Notes: generated by a model not told the origin, from the sequence alone. A stretch of 64,000 bases of DNA from JAKZVK01 sp965261065 (GCA_965261065.1 OZ253444.1:6510001-6574000), one strand, 5' to 3'. Counted from the first letter of the stretch, positions 35,564 to 45,718 are shown. Translations and numbers: made by a program.

Positions 35564-37143
35564 ATTCCCGAACGATGAATTCCCGAACGATGAATTCCCG
35601 TACGGGGCATGGGGGATCCCAAGTGAGGAATGGCCAGGCGAGGCATGGAATGAGACGCCGTGAATGGATGAAACTGGCCGCGGCGGCGGCGGTTGTGCCC
35701 GCGGCGTGGGGCGCGGAGGAGATTCCGGCGCACCCGGACCAACTCAAGTTCTCTCCGCTCGACTACGACGCTCCCAAGCCCGCCAACTACCGCCACGAGT
35801 TGCCCGGCGGCGCGGTGGCCTACGTTGTCGAAGACCACCAGCTCCCGCTCGTGAATATCTCGATGACGATTCGGACCGGCGGCTACCTCACCGAGGCCGA
35901 TAGCACCGGGCTGGCGTCATCGACGGGCTCACAGATGCGCGCGGGCGGGACGAAGACGATATCGGCGCGTGACTTCGACGAGGAGGCCGCGTTTCTGGCG
36001 TCGAACATCGGCAGCAACATCGGCGCCACCTCGGGCTCGGCCAGTGTCGACTGCCTGAAAGCCAATCTCGAGGCCACGCTCAAGCTGTTCTTCGACATGC
36101 TCAAGAACCCCGGCTTCGACGAGGAGCGCCTCAAGCTGGCCCAAGCCCGGCAACTGCAGGGGATGGAACGGCGCAACGATCGTACGGCCGGCGTCGAGCG
36201 CCGCGAGTTCGCGCGGCTGATGCGCGGCGACAACCACTTTTCGAGCCGCCAGGCGACCAAGGCCTCGGTGGAGTCGGTCACGCGCGAGCGCATGATGGAG
36301 TTCCACCAGCGCTACTACGCGACCGGGTCCATGATCTTCGCGGTCTCGGGCGATGTTGATACGAAGGAGATCCTGGCGCGCCTGGGGGAGGAAATGACCG
36401 GCGGTTGGCCTGCCTCCGAGCCGGACGTCCCCAAGGTTCCCGCGCCGGAGCACCAGCCCGCGGCGGGCGTCTACATGGTGAATAAGCCCGACGTGAATCA
36501 GTCGCGTATCGCCATCGGGCACCTGGGCATCCAGCGCGACAATCCCGACCGTTTCGCCGTGAGTATGATGAATCAGATTCTCGGCGGGGGCGGCTTCACG
36601 TCGCGGATCATGTCGCGCGTGCGGTCCGACGAGGGGCTGGCCTACAGCGCCGGCACCAGCTTTCGACCGGGCACGTATTATCCCGGCACCTTCCGCGCGG
36701 GCTTCCAGTCGATGAACCCACGTTGCGCGCAAGCAACGGCGATCGTGCTCGAAGAGCTGGAGCGCATCCGCCAGGATAAGGTCTCCGAGGAAGAGCTGGC
36801 GATCGCCAAGAACTACTCGATCGAAATCTTTCCCCGCTTCTTCGCCACCGCCTCCGCGGTCGCCGGGACCTTCGCCGACGACGAGTACACCGGGCGCGAG
36901 AAGGGCTACTGGGAGAAGTACCGCGATCGCATTGCCGCCGTCACGCAAGACGACGTGTTGCGCGTGGCGCAGACGTATATCCACCCCGACCAACTCGTGA
37001 TCCTCGGCGTCGGCAAAGTTGACGAGATGCTGGCCGGGAATCCTGACAAACCCGAGTTCCAATTCAAGACCATGGCGAAGGGCGGCGAGATCGGGCGCAT
37101 CCCGCTTCCCGACCCCCTGACGATGGTCTATCCCGACGCGTAA
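35560..37143 (+). CDS. M16-like peptidase, non-catalytic subunit
   Basis: M16 fold without the HxxEH site: the equivalent segment reads LASSTGSQMRAGGTK, so it should be the inactive partner. The middle and C-terminal halves (QILGGGGFTSRIMSRVRSDE, GLAYSAGTSFRPG) keep the substrate-cleft motifs. An RRREWMKLAAAAAVV signal suggests Tat export. The frame opens with a 15-bp sequence repeated three times (MNSRT three times, 35560-35604). The annotated start overlaps the upstream stop; the ATG at 35650, just before RRREW, is an equally likely true start. Confidence 0.85.
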   Translation: MNSRTMNSRTMNSRTGHGGSQVRNGQARHGMRRREWMKLAAAAAVVPAAWGAEEIPAHPDQLKFSPLDYDAPKPANYRHELPGGAVAYVVEDHQLPLVNISMTIRTGGYLTEADSTGLASSTGSQMRAGGTKTISARDFDEEAAFLASNIGSNIGATSGSASVDCLKANLEATLKLFFDMLKNPGFDEERLKLAQARQLQGMERRNDRTAGVERREFARLMRGDNHFSSRQATKASVESVTRERMMEFHQRYYATGSMIFAVSGDVDTKEILARLGEEMTGGWPASEPDVPKVPAPEHQPAAGVYMVNKPDVNQSRIAIGHLGIQRDNPDRFAVSMMNQILGGGGFTSRIMSRVRSDEGLAYSAGTSFRPGTYYPGTFRAGFQSMNPRCAQATAIVLEELERIRQDKVSEEELAIAKNYSIEIFPRFFATASAVAGTFADDEYTGREKGYWEKYRDRIAAVTQDDVLRVAQTYIHPDQLVILGVGKVDEMLAGNPDKPEFQFKTMAKGGEIGRIPLPDPLTMVYPDA

Positions 37144-37237
37144 CGCCCGGTAGAGGCGTAGCGTGCCCGTCAGGGGCCGGGTTAGGGCACCTGCCTTCGA
37201 AGGCCCACAACGATCGGGTCTTGGGAAGCAGGTAAGA

Positions 37238-37382
37238 CTCAAACGCCCCCTACCGGGGCTCCCGATTCGTTGGCGGCTTCTTCCCACGACTTGCGTCGTG
37301 GGCTACTTTCCATCGCCCCGTACCGGGGCTTGGCTTCGTGGTTGGCGGCACCGGGTTGCGCCCCGAGGGAACCGCGGGTTCC
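37238..37382. repeat. dispersed repeat, left half, interrupted by IS110
   Basis: Nearly the same as 28914-29066 (GCCCCGTACCGGGGC and CCCACGAC/GTCGTGGG hairpins, ending at ACCGCGGGTTCC). The second half of the unit reappears only after the IS110 element, at 38961. No gene lies between the M16 pair and the element. Confidence 0.8.
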
Positions 37383-37684
37383 ATGAGGAGATTCACTTTG
37401 TCAACCGGCAAGGTGTGGCGGGAAACTTCAGTTTCGAGACACGTTCGACCGGGCTTCCATCCGCACTCTCTTCGGCGTCTGTCCGACGCGGTGCTGGTTG
37501 AAGTTCGGCCTTTCCGACGCTGCTTGCTCGGTTTCGGCCTCCCAGGGCCGGCCGCGGAGCGCAGTCGCCGCAACGCTCGGTCCCACGTGTTCTCTCGCTG
37601 TCGCTTCCTTTCTTCAGCCTTGCGAACGCGTCCTGCTCATCTTGTGGCTCCACCGTCCGCCGTCGCCGGCGGGCGTGCCTACGC
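37383..37684 (-). ncRNA. candidate bridge RNA region of IS110/IS1111 element
   Basis: Non-coding end of the element downstream of the transposase. In IS110-family elements a structured bridge RNA that pairs with donor and target DNA is encoded in the non-coding end; in the IS1111 group this is the transposase-distal 3' side. I have not folded the sequence, so boundaries and guide loops are unknown; the call rests on element organisation alone. Confidence 0.4.
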
Positions 37685-38833
37685 CTACGCTGCTGGCTTG
37701 GGCGGCTGCGCCTGCTGGTTCTGTGCCCGGCTCGGGCGCTTCGTCTCGTACAACGGATCAAAGTCCACCTCGCGCTTCCACAACACGTGCAGCAAGATCG
37801 CCAACTTGCGCGCCACCGCCACCACCGCCTTGCGCTTGGCCGCCTTCCCCCCGCGCGCCGCCAACCGCCAACCCCAGCTCCGCAGCCGCGACTCGGCGCC
37901 GTGGTGTCCTAACACATACTGCGCGCATTGCAGCAACAGCTTCCGCAGCAGCGCGTCCCCGCTCTTGGTGATGCTCAGCTCCGGCTGGCGCTTCCCCGAG
38001 CCGCGTTGCTTCGGACGCAGCCCCCTCCGCGGTCCCGCCGCGCGGCGGCTTTCCAACTTCTCTACAGCGTTGTCCAGGTTCAGCACAAACGCCAGCGCCG
38101 TGATCGGGCCCACCCCGCGGATCGAACGCATCCGCAACGTGTGCGGATATTTCTCGTCGCCCAGCTGCTCGATCTTTTTGTCGTAGCGGCGGATTTCGTC
38201 GCTGCGATGTTGAATCACCAGCAGCAGGGGTCCGAGCGTGTCTTTGAGATCCGAGGGCATGGCGGCGGCGGCTTTCTTGGCGCAGGCCGCGGTGTCGCAC
38301 GCCGGCCAGCGCGCGCCGAAACTTTTCACCAGGCCGCGCCCTTGGCTGCTCAGCTTGGTGCGCGCCTGGACCGCGCCGTCGCGCGCCCGCGGCACGGTGC
38401 GATGCTGTTGCGTTTCGAGCGAACACGGGGTCACGGCGCGCATCATCTGGGGCAGGCGCAGACCGAGTTCGCCCAGCGTGGCGGCGTCGCGGCGATCGCT
38501 CTTCGACATCGATTGCGTGATCAGCGCCAGGTGGTGCGTGTCGGCCATCAGCGGCTGGTGGCCGAGGCGTTGGAGCAGCCGGAAGACCCACAGCGAGTGC
38601 GTGCCGGCTTCGAACACGACGCGCATCGGCCCCCACACGTCGAAGAATTTCTCGAAGGCTTTGCCGTTGGTGCGGATGCGGTGACGTTCGATGATCTTGC
38701 CGTCGAGGCCGAGCAGGCAGAGGGGCGAGTGTCGGTCGCCGAGGTCGAGGCCGGCGACGGCGTGGAGGCCTTGTTCGATCCTTTCGTGTTGCGGCTGTGA
38801 CAGGGCTTGGATGTTTTTGGTATGGTTCGTCAT
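37685..38833 (-). CDS. IS110-family transposase (DEDD recombinase)
   Basis: A 382-residue transposase. The N-terminal RuvC-like domain shows GLDLGDRHS, VVFEAGTHSLWVF and SKSDRRDAATLGEL, supplying the Asp-Glu-Asp-Asp set. The C-terminal Tnp_20 domain has IRGVGPITALAFV and GLRPKQRGSGKRQPELSITK with a candidate catalytic serine in RGSGK. Start at MTNHTKNIQALSQPQ (38833), with AAAGGAAC upstream, instead of the in-frame ATG at 38914, which lies in non-coding end DNA. Looks intact. Confidence 0.9.
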   Translation of the reverse strand: MTNHTKNIQALSQPQHERIEQGLHAVAGLDLGDRHSPLCLLGLDGKIIERHRIRTNGKAFEKFFDVWGPMRVVFEAGTHSLWVFRLLQRLGHQPLMADTHHLALITQSMSKSDRRDAATLGELGLRLPQMMRAVTPCSLETQQHRTVPRARDGAVQARTKLSSQGRGLVKSFGARWPACDTAACAKKAAAAMPSDLKDTLGPLLLVIQHRSDEIRRYDKKIEQLGDEKYPHTLRMRSIRGVGPITALAFVLNLDNAVEKLESRRAAGPRRGLRPKQRGSGKRQPELSITKSGDALLRKLLLQCAQYVLGHHGAESRLRSWGWRLAARGGKAAKRKAVVAVARKLAILLHVLWKREVDFDPLYETKRPSRAQNQQAQPPKPAA

Positions 38834-38960
38834 GATTCTGTAGTTCCTTTCGTTATCAGAAGAGGTTTTGGGATTCGCCCCGCGCCAGGGTGGATGCGGG
38901 GCGAAGCCCGTCACTCGGGAGCGTACCGCACTCCCGAGACCGCGAGTCTCCTCATTTCAT

Positions 38961-39056
38961 CTCGGTTGTGTCGTTGGATGCCTCAACTTGTACGATGAGT
39001 TGCCGCGAGGCTCCCAGCAGTGTCAACCGTGGACTCCCCGATTCTTTCACAGCCCC
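38961..39056. repeat. dispersed repeat, right half, after IS110
   Basis: Ninety-six bases nearly identical to 29067-29162, ending in the same ATT(C/T)TTTCACAGCCCC terminus as unit 2. A partial copy of the unit-1 end sequence follows (39055-39080). Confidence 0.8.
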
Positions 39057-39144
39057 TCACGGAGCGGTCCGGCACGAACCTGACGCCACTCGAGGGCCTC
39101 CAGATTAGCTCGATGTCAGCGGGGGTCATTAGAAGCAAATCGAC

Positions 39145-40506
39145 CTATTGCAACGGCAGGACAATGGCAAGCACCTGGGTGAAGATGTAACCCGCCACGC
39201 CCATCACCGCGAGTAGCGGCGTCCAGGTCTTGAGGGCTTCCATCTCGGTGAATCCCGACATCTGCTTGTAGACCCAGAAGCCGCTGTCGTTCATCCACGA
39301 GCCGACCAGCGACCCGGACCCAATCGCGCAAGCCACATAGACGGAGTGAAAAGGTGGGGGCGATGCGATAATCAGCGGCGCCATGATCGACGAAACCGTG
39401 ATCATCGTCACGGTGCCGGACCCTTGCGCGACCTTGATCAAGGTCCCCAGCAGGAAGCTGAGCAGCAGGAACGGGATGCCGAAATCCTGCGCCAGTTCGC
39501 CGAGCACCTTGCCGACCTCGGCGCGCACCAGCATGCCGCCGAACGATCCGCCCGCCGCCGTGATCAGGATGATCAGGCCCCCGCTGGCAAGCGCGGTCTC
39601 AACGGGCTTGGCCAACTTCGCCAGGGTGTAGCCCTTCTGCTTGGCCAACACGTAGAGCGAAATCACCGCCGACACCAACAGAGCGAAGTTGGGGTTGCCG
39701 AGGAAGCCGGTCACCCCGGCAATGGCGCTCTCCTTGTCGATCGCGTTCACCGCCGTGTTGGAGGTAATGAACAACACCGGCAACACGATCGGCAACATCG
39801 ACATGAAAAAACTCGGCAAGCGGGCTTCGTCACGGTGGGCCAGTTCCTCCAGATCCTCCAGGGAGAGCCCGGCGGTTTCGCGCAGCGGAATATCGAGGGC
39901 TTTGTCGCGGTTGATCGCAAACAGCAAGCCCACGATCGACATCAGCAATCCGATCACGGCCCCGACCATGATCATCACCCCGAGGTCGATGTTGAGCGTC
40001 GCCGCCATCGCCAGCGGCCCCGGCGTCGGCGGGACCATCGTGTGCGTCACCGCGCCGCCGGCGCAGATCGCCATGACGAACAGTACGTAGTTCTTGCCCG
40101 TTCGCACGCGCAACGCCCGCGCCAGCGGAATCAGCAAGTAGAAGACCGTATCGAAAAAGACGGGTACCGACAGCACGTAGCCGCTCGAGAGCATCGACAA
40201 CGACGCGTTCTTCTCCCCCAGCGCCCGCACGAACACCCGCGTGATCTTGTCGGCGGCCCCGCTTTCCATCAACGATTGGCCGATCACGGCCGCCAGCGCG
40301 ATCACGATGCCGATGCCGCCGCAGACCCGTCCGAAAGCGCTCGCCACCTCCGGCATCACCTCGCCCAGCGACACGGTGGACGACAACAGTCCCACCGTCA
40401 TGGCAGCGGTGATCAGAGCGATAAACGCGTTGATCTTCATCCGAATAATCAAGATGAAGACAACGGCGATGGCGATGACGAGGACGAGAAGCGGATGGAT
40501 CTCCAT
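39145..40506 (-). CDS. GntP-family gluconate-type proton symporter
   Basis: A 453-residue inner-membrane carrier with 12 or so helices. Family marks are MKINAFIALITAAM in helix 2, GYVLSVPVFFDTVFYLLIPL, AGGAVTHTMVPPTPGPLAMA and SWMNDSGFWVYKQMSGFTE. It would import gluconate or a similar sugar acid with protons. It stands alone, so no pathway neighbour narrows the substrate. Start at MEIHPLLVLVIAIAVVF. Confidence 0.9.
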   Translation of the reverse strand: MEIHPLLVLVIAIAVVFILIIRMKINAFIALITAAMTVGLLSSTVSLGEVMPEVASAFGRVCGGIGIVIALAAVIGQSLMESGAADKITRVFVRALGEKNASLSMLSSGYVLSVPVFFDTVFYLLIPLARALRVRTGKNYVLFVMAICAGGAVTHTMVPPTPGPLAMAATLNIDLGVMIMVGAVIGLLMSIVGLLFAINRDKALDIPLRETAGLSLEDLEELAHRDEARLPSFFMSMLPIVLPVLFITSNTAVNAIDKESAIAGVTGFLGNPNFALLVSAVISLYVLAKQKGYTLAKLAKPVETALASGGLIILITAAGGSFGGMLVRAEVGKVLGELAQDFGIPFLLLSFLLGTLIKVAQGSGTVTMITVSSIMAPLIIASPPPFHSVYVACAIGSGSLVGSWMNDSGFWVYKQMSGFTEMEALKTWTPLLAVMGVAGYIFTQVLAIVLPLQ

Positions 40507-40765
40507 GGCGGAGGGGCAATCTTAGCAAGGTCGCCGCGGGAGTGTCTAGCTGTCGAGCCAGGCCCCTTCAGCTCTCGAAACGAACGCGGAACGCTTCGAT
40601 CCAAACTCGCGGGCTGATTCTCTTATACTGAAAACTGGACCCGGCAGATCGGGCGCGGCCCCGATCGGATACGGTGGTCGATCATGGGGCTGTTTTTTCA
40701 CCTGATGAGATAAACACGGGCCGATCGCACGAAAGCGAGAAAGACATCCACGGAGGAACGATTCG

Positions 40766-41086
40766 ATGGCACAGGAAGACACAGGAGCGTGTTTGGCTTG
40801 GTTCTTGTTGGGAGCGACCCTGGGAGTGGTCGGCGCTCTGCTGCTGGCTCCACAGTCGGGTAGCGAGACGCGCGATCTGGTACGGAAGAAAGCGCTCGAG
40901 GGGCGGGACTCCCTGAGCAAGACCGGGCGTGAGGTCTACGAACGCGGTCGCGAAGTGTACGACCGGGGTAGGGAGCTTGCCGAGGATGCGTCCGATCTTT
41001 ATGAGAAGGGCCGGGACGTCGTTTCGCGGGTCAAGACGACTGTGACCAACAAGCCTGCCCAAGATTCGCCGGAAGTAGTTTCGTAG
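40766..41086 (+). CDS. YtxH-type small membrane protein
   Basis: 106 residues with one N-terminal membrane segment (AWFLLGATLGVVGALLLAPQSGSETR), where LLAPQSG is the YtxH signature, then a long charged amphipathic helix (DSLSKTGREVYERGREVYDR). Family members are linked to stress responses but have no defined activity. A strong GGAGGA site precedes the ATG. The 259-bp gap upstream of it contains only a GATCGGG-type hairpin. Confidence 0.85.
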   Translation: MAQEDTGACLAWFLLGATLGVVGALLLAPQSGSETRDLVRKKALEGRDSLSKTGREVYERGREVYDRGRELAEDASDLYEKGRDVVSRVKTTVTNKPAQDSPEVVS

Positions 41087-41210
41087 CCGTTCCGCCCTTG
41101 GCCCCTCACCTGGGTTTCTCCCTGGCGGGCTCAGAGCCCAAGTGGCGGCACCCCGGTGAAGTCGGGCGAAGGGCGCGGGCTGGGCTCCACGCGCGTCGTT
41201 GCGTAAGGAA

Positions 41211-41624
41211 ATGTCTTCGCCAGAATCCTCAGATGGCGCGGGAGTCGAGGCCGCGGCCCTGAAACTAATCATTCAGATTCCCTGCCTGAACGAGGAAGAG
41301 ACCCTTCCAACGACCCTGGCGGCCTTGCCTCGATCCTTCGAGGGCATCGACACGGTCGAGGTGCTGCTGATCAATGACGGCAGCACCGACCGCACCGTCG
41401 AAGTCGCCCGCAATCTCAAAGTCGAGCACATCCTCAACTTCAAGACGAACCAGGGGCTGGCGAAGGTTTTTACCGCGGGCCTTCGCGAGGCCGCCCGTCT
41501 TGGCGCCGACTACGTCGTCAATCTCGACGCCGACAATCAGTACGACGCCCGGGACATTCCTCAGCTCCTCGCGCCGCTCAGAGAGGGCAAGGCCGACATC
41601 GTCGTGGGCGAGCGGCCCATTGAA
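41211..41624 (+). pseudogene. glycosyltransferase family 2, truncated by IS1380
   Basis: N-terminal 138 residues of a GT2 enzyme of the dolichyl-phosphate-mannose synthase style: KLIIQIPCLNEEETLPTTL, VEVLLINDGSTDRTVEVAR and the metal-binding NLDADNQYDARDIPQLLAPL. After VVGERPIE the IS1380 copy 2 begins. Past the element the frame would read DIPH and then joins repeat DNA from a different gene near 43305, so the C-terminal half is gone, not just displaced. Confidence 0.85.
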
Positions 41625-43291
41625 GCCAGGATTTCCATTTTGGCCCTGGCACGGTCACAGGATACACCCCCGCTGCGCCGAATACCACGTCTTTTCGCGC
41701 TGAACCCTGCACATCACCTCCGCCGGTAGGCGCCAGGGCTCGTCCGTCCGCTCACAGACGTTGATTGAGCGGACTGAACGGCGCTCCGGCCGACACTGCT
41801 CCCTGCGAAACCTTTTTGGAGCCAAAAACTGTTGATCCTCGCCCGGGCAACGCTACCCACCCGGCACAGGCAGCGCCCAGATCCTATGCAGCATGTCACC
41901 GAACAGCCGCCGGTTCAGATGCCCCTCCGCCAGCAGCAACCAGTAGTAGCGAGCATGCTTGACCAGCCGACCGCCGGTCTTCATCAACCTGTGTTGCAAA
42001 CTCGTTAGCGACCAGCTTTTGATTCGCTGCGGCAGCCCTAGCCGCCGCCACAGGTTGCCCAGGTTGTAGGCCAGCACGCTGAGTTGCAGCCGTACCTCGT
42101 TGGCTCGGAAGCGGTGACACGACAAGCGGGTCCAGTGCGTGGCCTGTTTGCCTTCTTTGATCCACTGCTCCGCCGTGCCGCGCTTGTTGTAGAACCGCAC
42201 GACCGAGCGGCTCGGCAAGCTCATGCTCGTCACGACAAATCCGACGCGCGGGAATAGTTCGCCCTGGTGATGCTCGACCTTGGCGACAACTCGCCTTGCC
42301 TTCGACCAGCTCTCGGCCTGATAGCGAAAACTCTTGTAGCGCACTAGGGGCTTGGCGTTCGGCCTGCCCGGTGGCCGAAACAGGATGTCCTCGATCTCCA
42401 GCTCCAGGCTCTTGTTCGCCGGGATGCGAATCACGTAGTCCACGCCGCGCTCCTCCATCGCCTCGTAGATCTCGGGCTTGGCGAAGGCGGCGTCGGCGCG
42501 GAACGTCACCTGTTTGCCCTCCGCCTGTTGTCGTTCGATCTCCGGCAGTAGCAGCTCGTCCCAGTCCTCGGCGCTGTGCACGTTGCCGGGACGCAGCTTC
42601 GCGCCTAGGCAGTCGCCGTGCTGGTTGAACAGCAACAGCGGGTGATAGCAGAGGGACTCAAAATGGCCGTTGTAGGCACTGCCTTCCTGTTGGCCGTGGA
42701 CGGGGCTCTCCGTGGAGTCCATGTCGAGCACCACGCGGTCTGAACCGTCGGGAGCTTCGGCTTGCGCGACCAGCTCCCGGTTCACTGCCATCAGCCCCAG
42801 CAAGTTCTCTTCGCTCGCCAGCATCTCCGTCTCGAAGCCATGCAGCGTCGAGGTCAAGGCGGCTCCGCGATCCCAGTTCCTCTTCGAGCCGATCAAGCGA
42901 AAGGTCGGATCGGCGGATACTCGAACGGCGTCATTGAGGTCCTCGTAGCCAGCGAGTCGGCTGTAGACCGACTGCCGCAGCAGATCGGCCAGCGCGAACT
43001 TCTTGTTCAAGCCTTGTCGCGAGTCGCTGAGATGCTCGTCGATCAGCTTCCCGAGTCCGAGTCGTTCATCCAGTTCGCGAACGAGAATCAGACCGCCATC
43101 CGAGGTGACTCGCGATCCTTGGAAATCGACTTTGAGAAATCCATTGAACGTGAGCTGAAACGGCTTGTTTTCTTTTTCACCCATCGGGTGTTGACCTCCA
43201 TGGCGTCCTTATCGGGCTCTAGCCCCTATCAATAAAGACGCTGAAGGTCGCTGGATGGTCTGAAGCTTATACATCAAATTGAAAATGCGGG
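41625..43291 (-). mobile_element. IS1380-family insertion sequence, copy 2
   Basis: 1667 bp with the same ends as copy 1 (CCAGGATTTCCATTTTG at 41625, inverted partner ending at 43291). TGAAG is duplicated at 41620-41624 and 43292-43296. Encodes an intact transposase and could be the source for copy 1. Confidence 0.95.
41853..43184 (-). CDS. IS1380-family transposase
   Basis: A 443-residue DDE transposase. Conserved blocks are KVDFQGSRVTSDGGLILVRE at the start, LDMDSTESP (first Asp), FRADAAFAKPEIYEAM (second Asp) and NKRGTAEQWIKEGKQ (Glu). Full length and uninterrupted. The serine at FRLIGS is TCG here and TAG in copy 1. Confidence 0.95.
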   Translation of the reverse strand: MGEKENKPFQLTFNGFLKVDFQGSRVTSDGGLILVRELDERLGLGKLIDEHLSDSRQGLNKKFALADLLRQSVYSRLAGYEDLNDAVRVSADPTFRLIGSKRNWDRGAALTSTLHGFETEMLASEENLLGLMAVNRELVAQAEAPDGSDRVVLDMDSTESPVHGQQEGSAYNGHFESLCYHPLLLFNQHGDCLGAKLRPGNVHSAEDWDELLLPEIERQQAEGKQVTFRADAAFAKPEIYEAMEERGVDYVIRIPANKSLELEIEDILFRPPGRPNAKPLVRYKSFRYQAESWSKARRVVAKVEHHQGELFPRVGFVVTSMSLPSRSVVRFYNKRGTAEQWIKEGKQATHWTRLSCHRFRANEVRLQLSVLAYNLGNLWRRLGLPQRIKSWSLTSLQHRLMKTGGRLVKHARYYWLLLAEGHLNRRLFGDMLHRIWALPVPGG

Positions 43292-45718
43292 TGAAGACAT
43301 CCCGCACGTCCACTTCGCACCGCGAGTTCTGTAGCGTCCCCGGTGAGCCCACCAACAGCGGCCCTAGCCAAGACGCACTATCATCGCTTCTCAAATACAT
43401 TCGATTGTTACCCGGCGCGTACCACACCAGGCAGGAGTTCGCCGACGTCAACGTGTCGTTGATCATCATCTGGACAAAACTCAGATCCTGGTACCCGTTG
43501 GGGTCGGACGCCGTGTAGCTGAAGGTCGTCCCCGGCCCGCTCCCGCTTGACGGCGTCACCGAGTCCGCTGCCGGGGCGAAATTGAGACCGCCCGTTACGG
43601 TCCAGGTGCCGACTTGCACCCAACCGCTGTTCTGGCCGGGCAGATCCGTTGCCCACAGCCAGTTGTTCTTCACCCCGTTGAGAGCCAATTGTACGGCCAG
43701 GTGCACGGTCAGAGTGGTCCCGCCGCTTACCACCGAGGAGTTGCCCGCGTCCACTTCGCATCGCGAGTTCTGTAGCGTCCCCGGCGAGCCCACCAGCAGC
43801 GGTCCCAGCCAAGACGCACCATCATCGCTTCTCAAATACATTCGATTGTTGCCCGGCGCGTACCACACCAGGCAGGAGTTCGCCGATGTCAACGTGTCGT
43901 TGATCATCATCTGGACAAAACTCAGATCCTGGTACCCGTTGGGGTCGGACGCCGTGTAGCTGAAGGTCGTCCCCGGCCCGCTGCCGCTCGACGGCGTCAC
44001 TGAGTCCGCTGTCGGCGGCTGGTTCGGTAATACCCCGCCGTAACTGACCGTGACGCTAAGGCTGTTCGAATCTGCGCTATTGACCAACAGCGAGAGATCA
44101 CTGTTAGGGTCCGGATCGGTCCACAAAACCCCCTCGAGCAACGTAACCTCTTCCATGTCCGGGCTACCAATGGGGCCAACGCACTGATTGTCCGATCCAG
44201 ACATAGGAAAACCCGGCTGGAAGTCCAGCAAGCGCGTTCGGCCATCGTTCGCGACCGGCCCGCCGGAAACGCCGGAGTACTGATAATGGACCAGCGCGCC
44301 CGAGAAGGCTGAGTTGCTAAAAGAGAAGACGCTCGGGTCGTAGCCGCCAAGAGCTTGGCGATATTCCAGCCACAGCCAAAGGTTACTGCCCGGATCTCGT
44401 AGGATGCGCAGCCCGCGCAGTCCGGATGCTGTTTCGGCCGGTTGCAGCAGAAAAGCACCCGGAGAATCCACCTCCTGGTATCCGGAACCGGGAGCAAGCC
44501 AACCCAGTTGGACCTTGTGTTGTGCGCTGTAGTGACCGGTGATAGGGTTGCTGCCGTACAGCACGCCCATCGTTGAGAATACGTCCCCGTACTCACAGTG
44601 GACGCCGCTGCCGTCGTCAAGATCCCCCAAAGGTTGATTCCCGTACTCAAGCGAACTGGCGTGCTGAAGGCCGTAGTTATGGCCACCCTCGTGGCTCCCA
44701 AACGCCGCCAAGTACGATCGGTTGTTGTTGCTCGTGTCGATGGTCATCCAGGAGACTCCCATCGGGCAGGACGAGCCCCCGCAGTCACCCGTATTCACGG
44801 AAGAACAGCCGACGGAACCGAGGCCCACAAATCCACAAGCTGACTCGGGGTAGATGATAAACAACCGCGTGTAATTGCTGAAATCCGCCTGCCCATCGAT
44901 CGCGGCAACCGCCGCGTTGCGGATCGTAGTGGTGTTGCAGGTAGCTGAGATCTGGAAAGGGCCGTACACGTCATCAATGTCACCGCCGGCCCCCGCGAGG
45001 CCCGAGGAATTCTCCGCCCAGAATCCGTGAAGCGAACGGTCCACCAGCGAGAACATGCGGTCCTGAACCCAGTCCTGAGTCACGAAAGGGGGGAGCGGGT
45101 TGCTGGGGAATTGGACAAGAACGACGGCGATGTTGTGCGTCCCGATTGTGCTTGAGCAACCCACCTGCAGCCCCTTCTCGGCGGCGGACGCCGCACCAGC
45201 AGTTGCCGTTGTCGCTGCGATCACGTCGCCTACCCGCATCCCTTCGACGTCCACCTGCTGCCCGCACACGAGATTGGGAACCGCATGTTCAAAAAAGACC
45301 TGCGCTTCACCGCTCTGTTCCCGTATTCTCACAAGAGTCCGACTTGTACCAAGGTCGAAACGGTCCTCAATCACGACGTCGGCAGGACCGCTCCAACTGC
45401 CAAATTCCTCGACCGCGTCCCTCACGTTGGACAAGCGCTCGAGTAGCCGCCGCCTCACATTCTCTGGAAGACGAAGCGTCAGGCCCGCCCCGGGTCGGCC
45501 TCGATGAGTTTCGTGAGATATGCGGCCCTCTGTCGCACCGTGGTCCGCAGCGGGTCATCCGCTCCAGGGGAATCGAATTGCCGGCGGAGTTGGCTGTTCT
45601 GGGCGCTGATCAACTGCTCCAAAACCTCTGGGTCCCCTGGGACCTGAGCCGATGCGGGCGAGTTCAAAGAGATCAGGACGAGTATCTGCGTTAGTCGAAC
45701 GAAGGACTTCATTTTCAT
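43292..45718 (-). pseudogene. M6/M11-like secreted metalloprotease with Ig-like repeats, frameshifted and 3' truncated
   Basis: A signal peptide (MKMKSFVRLTQILVLISLNS) and pro-region run to ADPGRA, where a missing C in a CCC run (near 45484) should give ADPGRALTLRLPENVRRRLL. The next frame holds the protease: HNIAVVLVQFPSNPLPPF, the zinc motif SHEGGHNYGLQH and DVFSTMG. Two copies of the acidobacterial Ig-like module follow (PTADSVTPSSGSGPGTTFSY); the second is cut after SRCEVD at the IS1380/rearrangement boundary. An intact homologue would be secreted and repeat-tethered. Confidence 0.82.

Larger units (their letters stand above)
37383..38960 (-). mobile_element. IS110-family element, IS1111-like organisation
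   Basis: Borders come from comparison with the uninterrupted repeat at 28914-29162: repeat homology stops at 37382 and resumes at 38961. Subterminal inverted repeats ATGAGGAGA lie at 37383 and, inverted, about five bases inside the right border. The transposase is flanked by about 300 bp of non-coding DNA downstream (37383-37684) and about 127 bp upstream, which contains a CTCGGGAG/CTCCCGAG hairpin. Long non-coding sequence at the transposase 3' end and subterminal repeats fit the IS1111 group. No flanking duplication is seen, as expected. Confidence 0.82.

Noticed and set aside
28690..39056. CRISPR array in the hairpin-rich repeats
   Set aside because: Modules are long, few, unequally spaced and partly inverted; no uniform repeat-spacer pattern and no cas genes.
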